From: UMGS1781 sp045628105
Lineage (GTDB): Bacteria; Bacillota; Clostridia; TANB77; CAG-508
Assembly (NCBI GenBank): GCA_045628105.1
Contig: JAZQOX010000014.1
Span: 1-15,306 of the forward strand
Direction: 5' to 3'
Length of the DNA: 15,306 bases
A program made the translations under genes and the position numbers. Each line of letters starts with the position of its first letter. Positions within the stretch are counted from its first letter, which is position 1. Positions 7,218 to 12,956 of the stretch are shown here, piece after piece. Below the pieces are notes generated by a model. That model did no database searches, had not been told where the DNA came from, and saw only the letters and a program-made list of their open reading frames with translations.

Positions 7218-7257
7218 GAATTGGAAGTTTAAAGGTCAAATTTGAACTTCCTAATTC
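7218..7257 (+). other. Long intercistronic hairpin between secY and adk
   Basis: GAATT (7218-7222) pairs with AATTC (7253-7257). GGAAGTTTAAA (7223-7233) pairs with TTTGAACTTCC (7241-7251), including one T-G pair. There is a single unpaired T at 7252 and a 7-base loop GGTCAAA. This makes 16 base pairs with no T-run after it, so it is not an intrinsic terminator. It could set the relative stability of the secY and adk parts of the transcript or mark a cleavage site. The structure is seen directly; the role is inference. Confidence 0.7.
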
Positions 7258-7277
7258 TGGTATAAAGGAGAAATAGT

Positions 7278-7931
7278 ATGTTTATAGTATTATTAGGAGC
7301 TCCAGGAAGTGGCAAAGGAACAGTTGGTAAAATATTAGCAGAAAATTTAAAATTGGCTCATATTTCAACAGGAGATTTGTTTAGAGAAAATTTGAAGAAC
7401 GAAACAGAACTTGGAAAAGAAGCAAAATCATATATGGATAAAGGTGAACTTGTTCCAGATGAAATTACAGTTAGAATGCTTGAAAAAAGAATGGAAGAAT
7501 CTGATGTAGAAAATGGTGCTATATTAGACGGATTCCCAAGAACAAGAAATCAAGCGGTAGTATTAGACAAGCTATTAGAGTCAAAGGGAAACAAAGTTAA
7601 TATGGCTTTAAATATTGATGTTCCATTTGATGAAATAGTTGAAAGAATTGCTAATAGAAGAAACTGCAGGGGATGTAGTGCAGTATATAATATTGTATTT
7701 AATCCTCCAAAAGTTGAAGGTAAATGTGATGAATGTGGTGGAGAACTTTATCAAAGAGAAGATCAGAAACCAGAAGTAGTTCAAAACAGATTAGAAGTAT
7801 ACAAAAATTCTTCAGAAGAATTAGTTAAATATTATGAAGAAAAAAATGTATTAAGAACAGAAAAAGCCGGAGATAAAGCAGGTAGAACATCATATGAGGT
7901 TGCACGCGAAGTTGAAGCAGATATAAAATAG
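7278..7931 (+). CDS. adk: Adenylate kinase, zinc-binding LID type
   Basis: Adenylate kinase interconverts ATP + AMP and 2 ADP in the cytoplasm, keeping the adenylate pool in balance. The product of 217 residues is the long form. The P-loop is GAPGSGKGT (residues 7-15), followed by STGDLFREN in the AMP-binding region, DGFPRTRNQA (84-93) and the arginine of NRRN (around 127-129). The LID domain carries a Cys4 site, Cys130/Cys133 and Cys150/Cys153, the structural zinc site typical of Gram-positive enzymes. YQREDQKPEVVQNRL follows. A TAAAGGAG site precedes the ATG. adk between secY and map is the usual arrangement in Firmicutes. Confidence 0.98.
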   Translation: MFIVLLGAPGSGKGTVGKILAENLKLAHISTGDLFRENLKNETELGKEAKSYMDKGELVPDEITVRMLEKRMEESDVENGAILDGFPRTRNQAVVLDKLLESKGNKVNMALNIDVPFDEIVERIANRRNCRGCSAVYNIVFNPPKVEGKCDECGGELYQREDQKPEVVQNRLEVYKNSSEELVKYYEEKNVLRTEKAGDKAGRTSYEVAREVEADIK

Positions 7932-7990
7932 TAATTTAAATGTACCAATAACTTATGTAATATAGATGAATAAAAATATTATATAAAACC

Positions 7991-8105
7991 GCCCAATCTC
8001 GTCGGTGTTATATATTTATCTTCAATTGAGCCCACGATGGAGACGCCTAAAGAAGTGTTTCGGGGGTCCTCAATTTCATCTAAATATATAACACCTGCGT
8101 TGGGC
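7991..8105 (+). ncRNA. Candidate structured RNA or palindromic element between adk and map
   Basis: The 231-base gap between adk and map holds a large imperfect palindrome. The closing stem is GCCCAA (7991-7996) with TTGGGC (8100-8105). An asymmetric internal loop (7998-8003 against 8096-8098) leads to a perfect 15-bp helix, 8004-8018 with 8081-8095. A 5x5 pyrimidine-rich internal loop follows, then AATTGAG (8024-8030) with CTCAATT (8069-8075). The 38-base apical part (8031-8068) is G+C-rich and could fold further: CCA/TGG at 8032-8040, and GAC with GTC at 8042-8044 and 8066-8068. A weaker outer pair AATAACTT (7947-7954) with AAGTTATT (8124-8131) surrounds it. No reading frame spans it and no T-run follows. 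I match it to no RNA family I know. Alternatives are a cis-acting leader for map, an excised small RNA, or a small palindromic mobile element. The strand is chosen only because all neighbouring genes are on +. Confidence 0.6.
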
Positions 8106-8162
8106 TACTTTGTACAAATATAAAAGTTATTTAATGTCTAATACAAAAAAGAGGTAGAAGAA

Positions 8163-8939
8163 TTGGTTGAAATAAAATCAAAAAGAGAAATTGAATTAAT
8201 GAGAGAGGCTTGTAAAATAGCAGCTCAAACACAAAAAAAAGTAGAAGAAGCAATTAAACCTGGCGTATCAACAGCGGAACTAGATAAAATAGCAGAAGAC
8301 TTTATAAAAAGTCAAAATGCTATACCAGCACAAAAAAATTATCCACATCCAGATAGAGGCATGAAGGCATTTCCAGCAACATTATGCGTTTCAGTTAACG
8401 ATGTTGTAATTCACGGAATTCCATCAAAGAAAACAATTTTAAAAGAGGGAGATATAGTAAGTGTTGATCTTGTTGTTTTAAAAAATGGATTTCATGGAGA
8501 TTGTGCAAGAACATATATTGTTGGTAAAACATCTAATGATGCTAAAAGACTAGTTGAAGTTACCCAAAAAGCTTTTTATGAAGGAATAAAATTTGCAAAA
8601 AAAGGCAATCGTATAGGGGATATTTCACATGCAATAGGTGAATTTGTAAATAAAAATGGATATTCAGTTGTTAGAGAATTTCAGGGACATGGAATTGGAA
8701 GAGAAATGCATGAAGATCCAGGCATTCCAAATTATGGTAAAGAAGGCAAAGGAATAAGATTAGAACCAGGTATGACTTTAGCCATAGAACCAATGGTAAT
8801 TTTGGGAAATCCGGACATTCTAGAACTAGATGATGGATGGACAATTATTACAGAAGATGGTAGCTTGGCATCACATTATGAAAATACAATTTTAATTACA
8901 GAAAACGAACCCGAAATATTGACAATTGGAAGAAATTAG
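8163..8939 (+). CDS. map: Methionine aminopeptidase, type I
   Basis: Removes the initiator methionine from nascent proteins when the second residue is small; a cytosolic, dinuclear metal enzyme. The product has 258 residues. Expected ligands are visible: His84 in VIHGIP, Asp102 in VSVDLV, Asp113 in HGDCART, His176 in FQGHGIGRE, Glu209 in AIEPMV and Glu240 in SHYENT. The spacing matches the family apart from a short extra segment around residues 61-69 (PHPDRGMKA) before the FPATLCVSVND strand. The start is TTG at 8163, with AGAGGT about eight bases upstream. The gene is preceded by a structured intergenic element. Its last codons contain the promoter of the next operon. Confidence 0.97.
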   Translation: MVEIKSKREIELMREACKIAAQTQKKVEEAIKPGVSTAELDKIAEDFIKSQNAIPAQKNYPHPDRGMKAFPATLCVSVNDVVIHGIPSKKTILKEGDIVSVDLVVLKNGFHGDCARTYIVGKTSNDAKRLVEVTQKAFYEGIKFAKKGNRIGDISHAIGEFVNKNGYSVVREFQGHGIGREMHEDPGIPNYGKEGKGIRLEPGMTLAIEPMVILGNPDILELDDGWTIITEDGSLASHYENTILITENEPEILTIGRN

Positions 8940-8947
8940 TGTATAAT
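8919..8947 (+). promoter_or_regulatory. Consensus sigma-A promoter for the infA-rplQ operon
   Basis: TTGACA at 8919-8924 and TATAAT at 8942-8947 are both perfect consensus hexamers, separated by exactly 17 bases. Most of the element lies inside the end of map (stop at 8937-8939). The transcription start would be about 8953-8956, giving a leader of roughly 35-40 bases before infA. It would drive infA, rpmJ, rpsM, rpsK, rpsD, rpoA, rplQ and probably rpmE, in addition to read-through from the spc operon. Confidence 0.85.
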
Positions 8948-8990
8948 AAATTAGTTATTTAACGTAAAATCGTAATAGGAGGAAACAAAA

Positions 8991-9209
8991 TTGTCTAAAG
9001 AGGATGTTATAGAAGTAGAGGGAGTAGTTGTTGAAAGCTTACCTAATACAGAATTTAGAGTAGAACTTGAAAATGGTCACAAAGTATTGGCACATATTTC
9101 AGGAAAACTTAGAATGAACTATATAAAAATACTTCCAGGCGATAAAGTAAGATTAGAATTATCACCATATGATTTGACTAAAGGACGTATTACTTGGCGT
9201 GATAAATAA
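8991..9209 (+). CDS. infA: Translation initiation factor IF-1
   Basis: IF-1 occupies the A site of the 30S subunit during initiation and assists IF-2 and IF-3. The product is 72 residues, the invariant family length, and is a single OB fold. It begins MSKEDVIEVEGVVVESLPNT and contains the conserved FRVELENGHKVLAHISGKLR (residues 22-41), the segment NYIKILPGDKVRLELSPYDL, and the end TKGRITWRDK. The start is TTG at 8991, seven bases after an AGGAGG site. No ATG is available in the conserved N-terminal region. As first gene after the consensus promoter, it heads the alpha operon, as in other Firmicutes. Confidence 0.98.
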   Translation: MSKEDVIEVEGVVVESLPNTEFRVELENGHKVLAHISGKLRMNYIKILPGDKVRLELSPYDLTKGRITWRDK

Positions 9210-9239
9210 AAATTAATTTAAAATGATGAGGTGAAAAAA

Positions 9240-9353
9240 ATGAAAGTAAGACCATCAGTAAAAAAAATGTGTGAAAAATGCAAAGTAATTAAAAGAAAAG
9301 GTGTTACAAGAGTAATTTGCGAAAACCCTAAACACAAACAAAGACAAGGGTAA
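9240..9353 (+). CDS. rpmJ: 50S ribosomal protein L36 (bL36), zinc-binding
   Basis: L36 is the smallest large-subunit protein and stabilises 23S rRNA helices near the base of the stalk. This 37-residue product (MKVRPSVKKMCEKCKVIKRK, then GVTRVICENPKHKQRQG) has the family's zinc-ribbon ligands Cys11, Cys14, Cys27 and His32. The common position between infA and rpsM confirms it. A GAGGTG site lies seven bases before the ATG. It is the usual 37-38 residues long and intact. A 122-base gap to rpsM follows, unusually large for this operon, and holds an inverted repeat. Confidence 0.97.
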   Translation: MKVRPSVKKMCEKCKVIKRKGVTRVICENPKHKQRQG

Positions 9354-9378
9354 TTTATTATTTTATTATTGCTAATAT

Positions 9379-9424
9379 ATAAAAATAGTGCGGCTGTCTT
9401 AATTTTAAGAATATCTATTTTTAT
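9379..9424 (+). promoter_or_regulatory. Hairpin in the rpmJ-rpsM gap, possible alpha-operon regulatory leader
   Basis: A perfect 10-bp inverted repeat, ATAAAAATAG (9379-9388) and CTATTTTTAT (9415-9424), encloses a second hairpin, TCTTAA/TTAAGA (9397-9410). An unpaired TGCGGCTG lies on the 5' side. In E. coli the rpsM leader is bound by S4 to repress the alpha operon, and the position here is equivalent. This sequence does not look like the E. coli pseudoknot, so a regulatory role is inference. The T-rich 3' arm could alternatively act as a leaky terminator or a processing site. Confidence 0.5.
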
Positions 9425-9475
9425 TTATTAATATATACAATCCAAAAAAATTATTTAAAGAGGTGAAAGAATATT

Positions 9476-9844
9476 ATGGCACGTATAGCAGGTGTTGACT
9501 TACCTAAAGAAAAAAGAGTAGAAATAGGACTAACATATATCTATGGAATAGGTAGAGTAAGTTCTAATAAAATATTAGCTAAAGCTAATGTTAATCCAGA
9601 TATTAGAGTAAAAGATTTAACAGACGATCAAGTACAAGACATAAGAAAAGCTATGGAAGGATACAAAGTTGAAGGTGACTTAAGAAGAGAAGTAGCTTTA
9701 AACATTAAAAGACTTGTAGAAAATGGATGCTTCAGAGGAACAAGACATAAAAGAAGCTTACCAGTTAGACGACAAAGAACAAAAACAAATGCAAGAACAA
9801 GAAAAGGACCTAGAAAAGTAGTAAGCAGAAAATCAAGCAAATAG
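9476..9844 (+). CDS. rpsM: 30S ribosomal protein S13 (uS13)
   Basis: S13 is in the head of the small subunit, contacts the P-site tRNA with its C-terminal tail, and forms bridges with L5 and L31. The product has 122 residues, the usual length. It begins MARIAGVDLPKEKRVEIGLT and contains the helix-two-turn-helix YIYGIGRVSSNKIL (residues 22-35). The basic tail GTRHKRSLPVRRQRTKTNAR then TRKGPRK is the tRNA-contacting signature. An AGAGGTG site lies nine bases before the ATG. A hairpin-bearing gap separates it from rpmJ, so translation is unlikely to be coupled to rpmJ. Confidence 0.98.
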   Translation: MARIAGVDLPKEKRVEIGLTYIYGIGRVSSNKILAKANVNPDIRVKDLTDDQVQDIRKAMEGYKVEGDLRREVALNIKRLVENGCFRGTRHKRSLPVRRQRTKTNARTRKGPRKVVSRKSSK

Positions 9845-9890
9845 AAATTTAAAATAAAAAAAGTTAAAAGTGAAGAGGAGGAAAAACCAA

Positions 9891-10286
9891 ATGGCAAAAG
9901 CAACAACACAAAAAGTAACTAGAAGAAGAGATAGAAAAAACATTGAAAAAGGAGAAGCTCATATTCATTCTAGTTTTAATAATACAATTGTTACAATTAC
10001 TGATGAAAGAGGAAGTGTAATTTCATGGGCAAGTGCTGGAGAACTAGGATTCAAAGGTTCTAGAAAAAGTACACCATTTGCTGCAGGAGAAGCTGCATTA
10101 ACAGCTGCAAAAGCAGGAATGGAACATGGATTAAAAAGTGTTGCAGTATTTGTAAAAGGTCCAGGTTCTGGAAGAGAAGCTGCTATAAGATCTTTACAAA
10201 CAGCTGGATTAGAAATTACAGCAATTAAAGATGTAACACCAATTCCACACAATGGTTGTAGACCACCAAAAAGAAGAAGAGTATAG
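9891..10286 (+). CDS. rpsK: 30S ribosomal protein S11 (uS11)
   Basis: S11 lies on the platform of the small subunit and helps shape the E site near the anti-Shine-Dalgarno region. I start it at the ATG at 9891, which follows GAGGAGG by about nine bases and gives MAKATTQKVTRRRDRKNIEK; the upstream in-frame ATG at 9870 overlaps the purine-rich binding-site region and adds residues unknown in the family. The 131-residue product has AHIHSSFNNTIVTITDERG (residues 28-46), SWASAGELGFKGSRKSTPFA, GPGSGREAAIRSL, and the terminal TPIPHNGCRPPKRRRV. The length is normal. It lies between rpsM and rpsD in the standard order. Confidence 0.97.
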   Translation: MAKATTQKVTRRRDRKNIEKGEAHIHSSFNNTIVTITDERGSVISWASAGELGFKGSRKSTPFAAGEAALTAAKAGMEHGLKSVAVFVKGPGSGREAAIRSLQTAGLEITAIKDVTPIPHNGCRPPKRRRV

Positions 10287-10321
10287 ATTATTCATTATAA
10301 AATGAAGAAGGAGGAAAGAAA

Positions 10322-10948
10322 ATGTCAAGATATAAAGACGAACAATGTCGTATTTGCCGTAGAGAAGGGCAAAAATTGTTCTTAAAAGGTTCAAGATGTT
10401 ATACAGATAAATGTAGTGTTACTAGAAGAAATTATGCACCAGGAGATCATGGACAAGGTAAGAAAAAATTATCTGAATACGGAACACAATTAAGAGAAAA
10501 ACAAAAAACAAGATACTTCTATGGAGTAGGAGAAAAACAATTCAGAAAATATTTTGAAATGGCTGAAAATAAAAAAGGAATTACAGGTGAAAACTTGTTA
10601 CAAATATTAGAAAGTAGATTAGATAACGTAGTTTACAGAGCAGGATTTGGTTCATCAAGAGCACAAGCTAGACAATTTGTAAACCATGGACAATTTGAAG
10701 TTAATGGTGAAAGAGTTGATATTCCATCATACTTAGTAAAAGCTGGAGATGTAATATCAGTTAGAGAGAATAAACAAGACAACAAAACAATAAAAGCAAA
10801 TGTTGAAGCAAACAAAGCAAGACCAATACCAGAATGGTTAGAAAAAGATAACGACAAATTAACAGTTAAGGTTCTAAGATTAGCTGCAAGAGAAGATGTA
10901 GATATTCCAGTTGAAGAGCACTTAATCGTTGAATTATATTCTAAATAG
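10322..10948 (+). CDS. rpsD: 30S ribosomal protein S4 (uS4), zinc-binding form
   Basis: S4 is one of the two proteins that nucleate small-subunit assembly. It binds the 16S 5' domain five-way junction and contributes to fidelity. The product has 208 residues. The N-terminal Cys9/Cys12/Cys26/Cys31 set (MSRYKDEQCRICRREGQKLF) is the zinc-binding variant. The S4 RNA-binding motif is at about residues 98-160: ILESRLDNVVYRAGFGSSRA then ARQFVNHGQFEVNG. Having rpsD between rpsK and rpoA is common in Clostridia and in enterics, whereas in Bacillus subtilis it is elsewhere. S4 autoregulates in both of those groups; I see no proven site here. GAAGGAGG precedes the ATG. Confidence 0.98.
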   Translation: MSRYKDEQCRICRREGQKLFLKGSRCYTDKCSVTRRNYAPGDHGQGKKKLSEYGTQLREKQKTRYFYGVGEKQFRKYFEMAENKKGITGENLLQILESRLDNVVYRAGFGSSRAQARQFVNHGQFEVNGERVDIPSYLVKAGDVISVRENKQDNKTIKANVEANKARPIPEWLEKDNDKLTVKVLRLAAREDVDIPVEEHLIVELYSK

Positions 10949-10955
10949 TTAAAAA

Positions 10956-10982
10956 TTAGTAGTTAGAAAAATCTAACACTAA
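10956..10982 (+). other. Intercistronic hairpin between rpsD and rpoA
   Basis: TTAGT (10956-10960) pairs with ACTAA (10978-10982) and GTTAGA (10962-10967) with TCTAAC (10972-10977). There is one unpaired A at 10961 and a loop of four A. No T-run follows. The layout of 5 bp, one bulged A on the 5' side, 6 bp and a small loop repeats that of the rpmC-rpsQ hairpin, though the sequence differs. Candidate processing or stability element. Confidence 0.6.
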
Positions 10983-11006
10983 ACTCTAAATAGGGGGTTA
11001 AAATTA

Positions 11007-11954
11007 ATGATTGAATTTGAAAAACCAAATATTGAATGCCTAGCAATAAATGAAGATGAAAGCTACGGAAAATTCGTATGTGAACCATTAGAAAGAGGTT
11101 ATGGAATGACAATAGGAAATTCATTAAGAAGAATACTATTATCATCACTTCCTGGAGCTGCAATTACAAGCGTTAAAATAGATGGTGTATTACATGAATT
11201 TTCAACTATACCAAATGTTATAGAAGATGTACCAGAAATTATAGTAAACTTAAAATGTGTAAGACTAAAAATGTTTGAAAATGAAGTTAAAACTATAAAA
11301 ATCGATTTTAAAGGTGAAGGCGAAGTTAAAGCAGGAGATATAATAACAGATTCATCTATAGAAATATTAAATCCAGATTTACATATTGCAACAGTTGCAG
11401 AAGGTGGAACATTGCATATGGAAATGACTGTTGATAAAGGAAGAGGATACAATGTTGCAAGTAAAAACAAAGATGCAAATCAAGGTATCGATGTTATACC
11501 AATTGACTCTATCTTTACACCAGTAAAAAAAGTTAATTACTCAGTTGAAAATACTAGAGTAGGTCAAACAGTAGACTATGATAAATTAACTATTGAAGTT
11601 TGGACAGACGGAAGCTTAAAAGCTTATGAAGCATTAAGTTTAGCAGCTAAAGTTATGACTGGACATTTAGAATTATTCATCGACTTATCAGAAACAGCAA
11701 AAAATACTAAAGTTATGGTAGAAAAAGCTGAATCTAAGAGAGAAAGAATATTAGAAATGCCAATAGAAGATTTAGAATTATCTGTAAGATCATACAATTG
11801 CTTAAAAAGAGCAGGAATATCAACAGTTCAAGATTTAGCAAATAAGACAGAAGCTGATATGATGAAAGTAAGAAATTTAGGAAAGAAATCCCTAGATGAA
11901 GTTGTAAACAAATTACATTCATTAGAATTAAATTTTGCTTCTGATGATGAATAG
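11007..11954 (+). CDS. rpoA: DNA-directed RNA polymerase alpha subunit
   Basis: The alpha subunit dimerises to start RNA polymerase assembly, and its C-terminal domain contacts UP elements and activators. The product of 315 residues has the usual length. The N-terminal domain (about 1-230) includes FVCEPLERGYGMTIGNSLRR (residues 23-42) and GAAITSVKIDGVLHEF, and ends with LELFIDLS. A linker rich in charged residues follows. The C-terminal domain (about 250-315) has the two helix-hairpin-helix parts IEDLELSVRSYNCLKRAGI and RNLGKKSLDEVVNKL. The start site is preceded by AGGGGGT rather than AGGAGG, a somewhat weaker match than in its neighbours, which may trim its yield relative to the ribosomal proteins. 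Confidence 0.98.
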   Translation: MIEFEKPNIECLAINEDESYGKFVCEPLERGYGMTIGNSLRRILLSSLPGAAITSVKIDGVLHEFSTIPNVIEDVPEIIVNLKCVRLKMFENEVKTIKIDFKGEGEVKAGDIITDSSIEILNPDLHIATVAEGGTLHMEMTVDKGRGYNVASKNKDANQGIDVIPIDSIFTPVKKVNYSVENTRVGQTVDYDKLTIEVWTDGSLKAYEALSLAAKVMTGHLELFIDLSETAKNTKVMVEKAESKRERILEMPIEDLELSVRSYNCLKRAGISTVQDLANKTEADMMKVRNLGKKSLDEVVNKLHSLELNFASDDE

Positions 11955-11980
11955 AAGAATTAAGAAGGAGGATGAAAAAA

Positions 11981-12499
11981 GTGGCTAGAAAGTTAGGAAG
12001 AACAACAGACCAAAGAATGGCAATACTTAAAAACTTAGCAACTGATTTATTAGTATATGAAAGAATAGAAACAACAGAAGGCAGAGCTAAAGAAGTTAGA
12101 TCTATAGTTGAAGATTTAATAGCTACAGCTATTAAAGAAAAAGATAACTTTGAAACAGTTGAAGTTAAAGTTGTTAAAGCAAAATTAGATAGCAAAGGTA
12201 ACAAAGAATTAGAAAAAGTTACAAGCAAAAATGGTAAAGAATATTTAAGAGTTGTAAAAGAAGAAAAAATGGAAAAAAGACAAAAAGATATGCCATCAAG
12301 ATTAAATGCTAGAAGAAAAATAATGGCTAAAACAAACAAAGTAATGGATAAAGATGGAAATAAAATTGATTTACCAGCAAAACTTTTTGGAGAAATTGCT
12401 ACAAAATATGAAAAAAGAGTAGGCGGATATACAAGAATTTATAAAATGGGTCCAAGAAGAGGAGATTGTGCAGAAAAAGTTATAATTGAGTTAGTTTAA
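11981..12499 (+). CDS. rplQ: 50S ribosomal protein L17 (bL17) with internal insertion
   Basis: L17 binds 23S rRNA near the exit tunnel. I choose the GTG at 11981 (MARKLGRTTDQRMAILKNLA) because AGGAGG at 11966-11971 abuts the in-frame ATG at 11972 but is nine bases from the GTG, and the family starts this way. The product has 172 residues, about 50 more than the 120-130 typical of B. subtilis or E. coli. The conserved parts are residues 1-54 and roughly 107-172 (LFGEIATKYEKRVGGYTRIY, then MGPRRGDCAEKVIIELV). Between them lies a lysine- and glutamate-rich insertion. I recall longer L17 proteins in some Clostridia, so this is probably a lineage trait. Confidence 0.96.
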   Translation: MARKLGRTTDQRMAILKNLATDLLVYERIETTEGRAKEVRSIVEDLIATAIKEKDNFETVEVKVVKAKLDSKGNKELEKVTSKNGKEYLRVVKEEKMEKRQKDMPSRLNARRKIMAKTNKVMDKDGNKIDLPAKLFGEIATKYEKRVGGYTRIYKMGPRRGDCAEKVIIELV

Positions 12500-12525
12500 A
12501 CTTTAAGTTGAAAGGAATGAGGAAA

Positions 12526-12687
12526 ATGCTTGCAAAATCATGGAAAAAAATATTATTAATATTAGTAATAATTGCATGTTTATGGAACATTATTTCTAAA
12601 ATAGGTAAAATAGTATCATACAGAGATGTTATAGATACACTTAAAGAAAATAATAACCAAGAAGAGGTTACTAACAAAAATAACTAA
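12526..12687 (+). CDS. Small single-span membrane protein, unknown function
   Basis: A 53-residue frame lies between rplQ and rpmE, and I do not recognise it. It starts MLAKSWKKILLILVIIACLW: a positively charged end, then a hydrophobic segment at about residues 9-24, predicted to span the membrane with the N-terminus inside. A polar, mostly charged tail (SYRDVIDTLKENNNQEEVTN) follows. The start at 12526 is supported by AAAGG at 12511-12515 and a GAGG at 12519-12522; an in-frame ATG at 12517 would add MRK. Its coding appearance, the ribosome binding site and tight placement (26 bases after rplQ, 24 before rpmE) argue for a real gene. Co-transcription with ribosomal genes suggests constitutive expression. 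No function is assigned. Confidence 0.7.
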   Translation: MLAKSWKKILLILVIIACLWNIISKIGKIVSYRDVIDTLKENNNQEEVTNKNN

Positions 12688-12711
12688 TTAATAGAAGGAG
12701 TGAATTTTTAA

Positions 12712-12912
12712 ATGAAAAAAGAAGTACAACCACAATATGAAGAAACAACAATAACATGTGCTTGTGGAAAAGTATACACTGTTGGTTCTACAAAAAAAGA
12801 TTTAAAAGTAGATATATGCTCTAACTGTCACGCTTTTTGGACAGGAAACCTAAAAAGAGAAACATCAGGTGGAAGAGCAGACAAATTCAAGAAAAAATAT
12901 GGAATTCAATAA
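12712..12912 (+). CDS. rpmE: 50S ribosomal protein L31 (bL31), zinc-binding type A
   Basis: L31 bridges the central protuberance and the 30S head. The product has 66 residues. The CxC and CxxC motifs (Cys16/Cys18 and Cys36/Cys39, in TITCACGKVYT and DICSNCHAFWTG) mark the zinc-containing type, which in other bacteria is replaced by a cysteine-free paralogue under zinc starvation. The C-terminal GGRADKFKKKYGI is characteristic. A GAAGGAGTG site lies upstream of the ATG. Position is unusual: in many Firmicutes rpmE is far from the alpha operon, near rho or prfA, whereas here it is the last gene before the tandem terminators. Confidence 0.97.
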   Translation: MKKEVQPQYEETTITCACGKVYTVGSTKKDLKVDICSNCHAFWTGNLKRETSGGRADKFKKKYGIQ

Positions 12913-12914
12913 TG

Positions 12915-12950
12915 AAAAAAGAATGTGCCTAAAAACACATTCCTTTTTTA
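12915..12950 (+). terminator. Intrinsic terminator of the ribosomal block
   Basis: GAATGTG (12921-12927) pairs with CACATTC (12936-12942), loop CCTAAAAA, then CTTTTTT (12943-12949). A run of A before the left arm could also make it act in the opposite direction. It begins three bases after the rpmE stop codon region and ends the infA-rpmE transcript. Confidence 0.9.
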
Positions 12951-12956
12951 TTTTAT

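Noticed and set aside
8044..8068. CGCCTAA followed by GGGGG in the adk-map element, reminiscent of a twister ribozyme core
   Set aside because: A twister needs further stems and pseudoknot-forming loops between these parts. Here only about a dozen bases separate them, and the flanking pairing has a G-G mismatch.
7947..8131. Possible retron or reverse-transcriptase-linked RNA suggested by the long hairpin and outer inverted repeats
   Set aside because: No reverse transcriptase or other effector gene is nearby; the flanking genes are adk and map.
11972..11980. ATG start for L17 three codons upstream of the GTG
   Set aside because: It directly abuts the AGGAGG motif, leaving no spacing, and the family begins MxRKLGR, which the GTG gives exactly.
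11734..12339. Long open frame on the minus strand opposite rpoA and rplQ, and similar minus-strand frames opposite other genes
   Set aside because: They are mirror images of well-identified ribosomal genes, hydrophobic as expected from the complement of lysine- and glutamate-rich codons, and lack ribosome binding sites.
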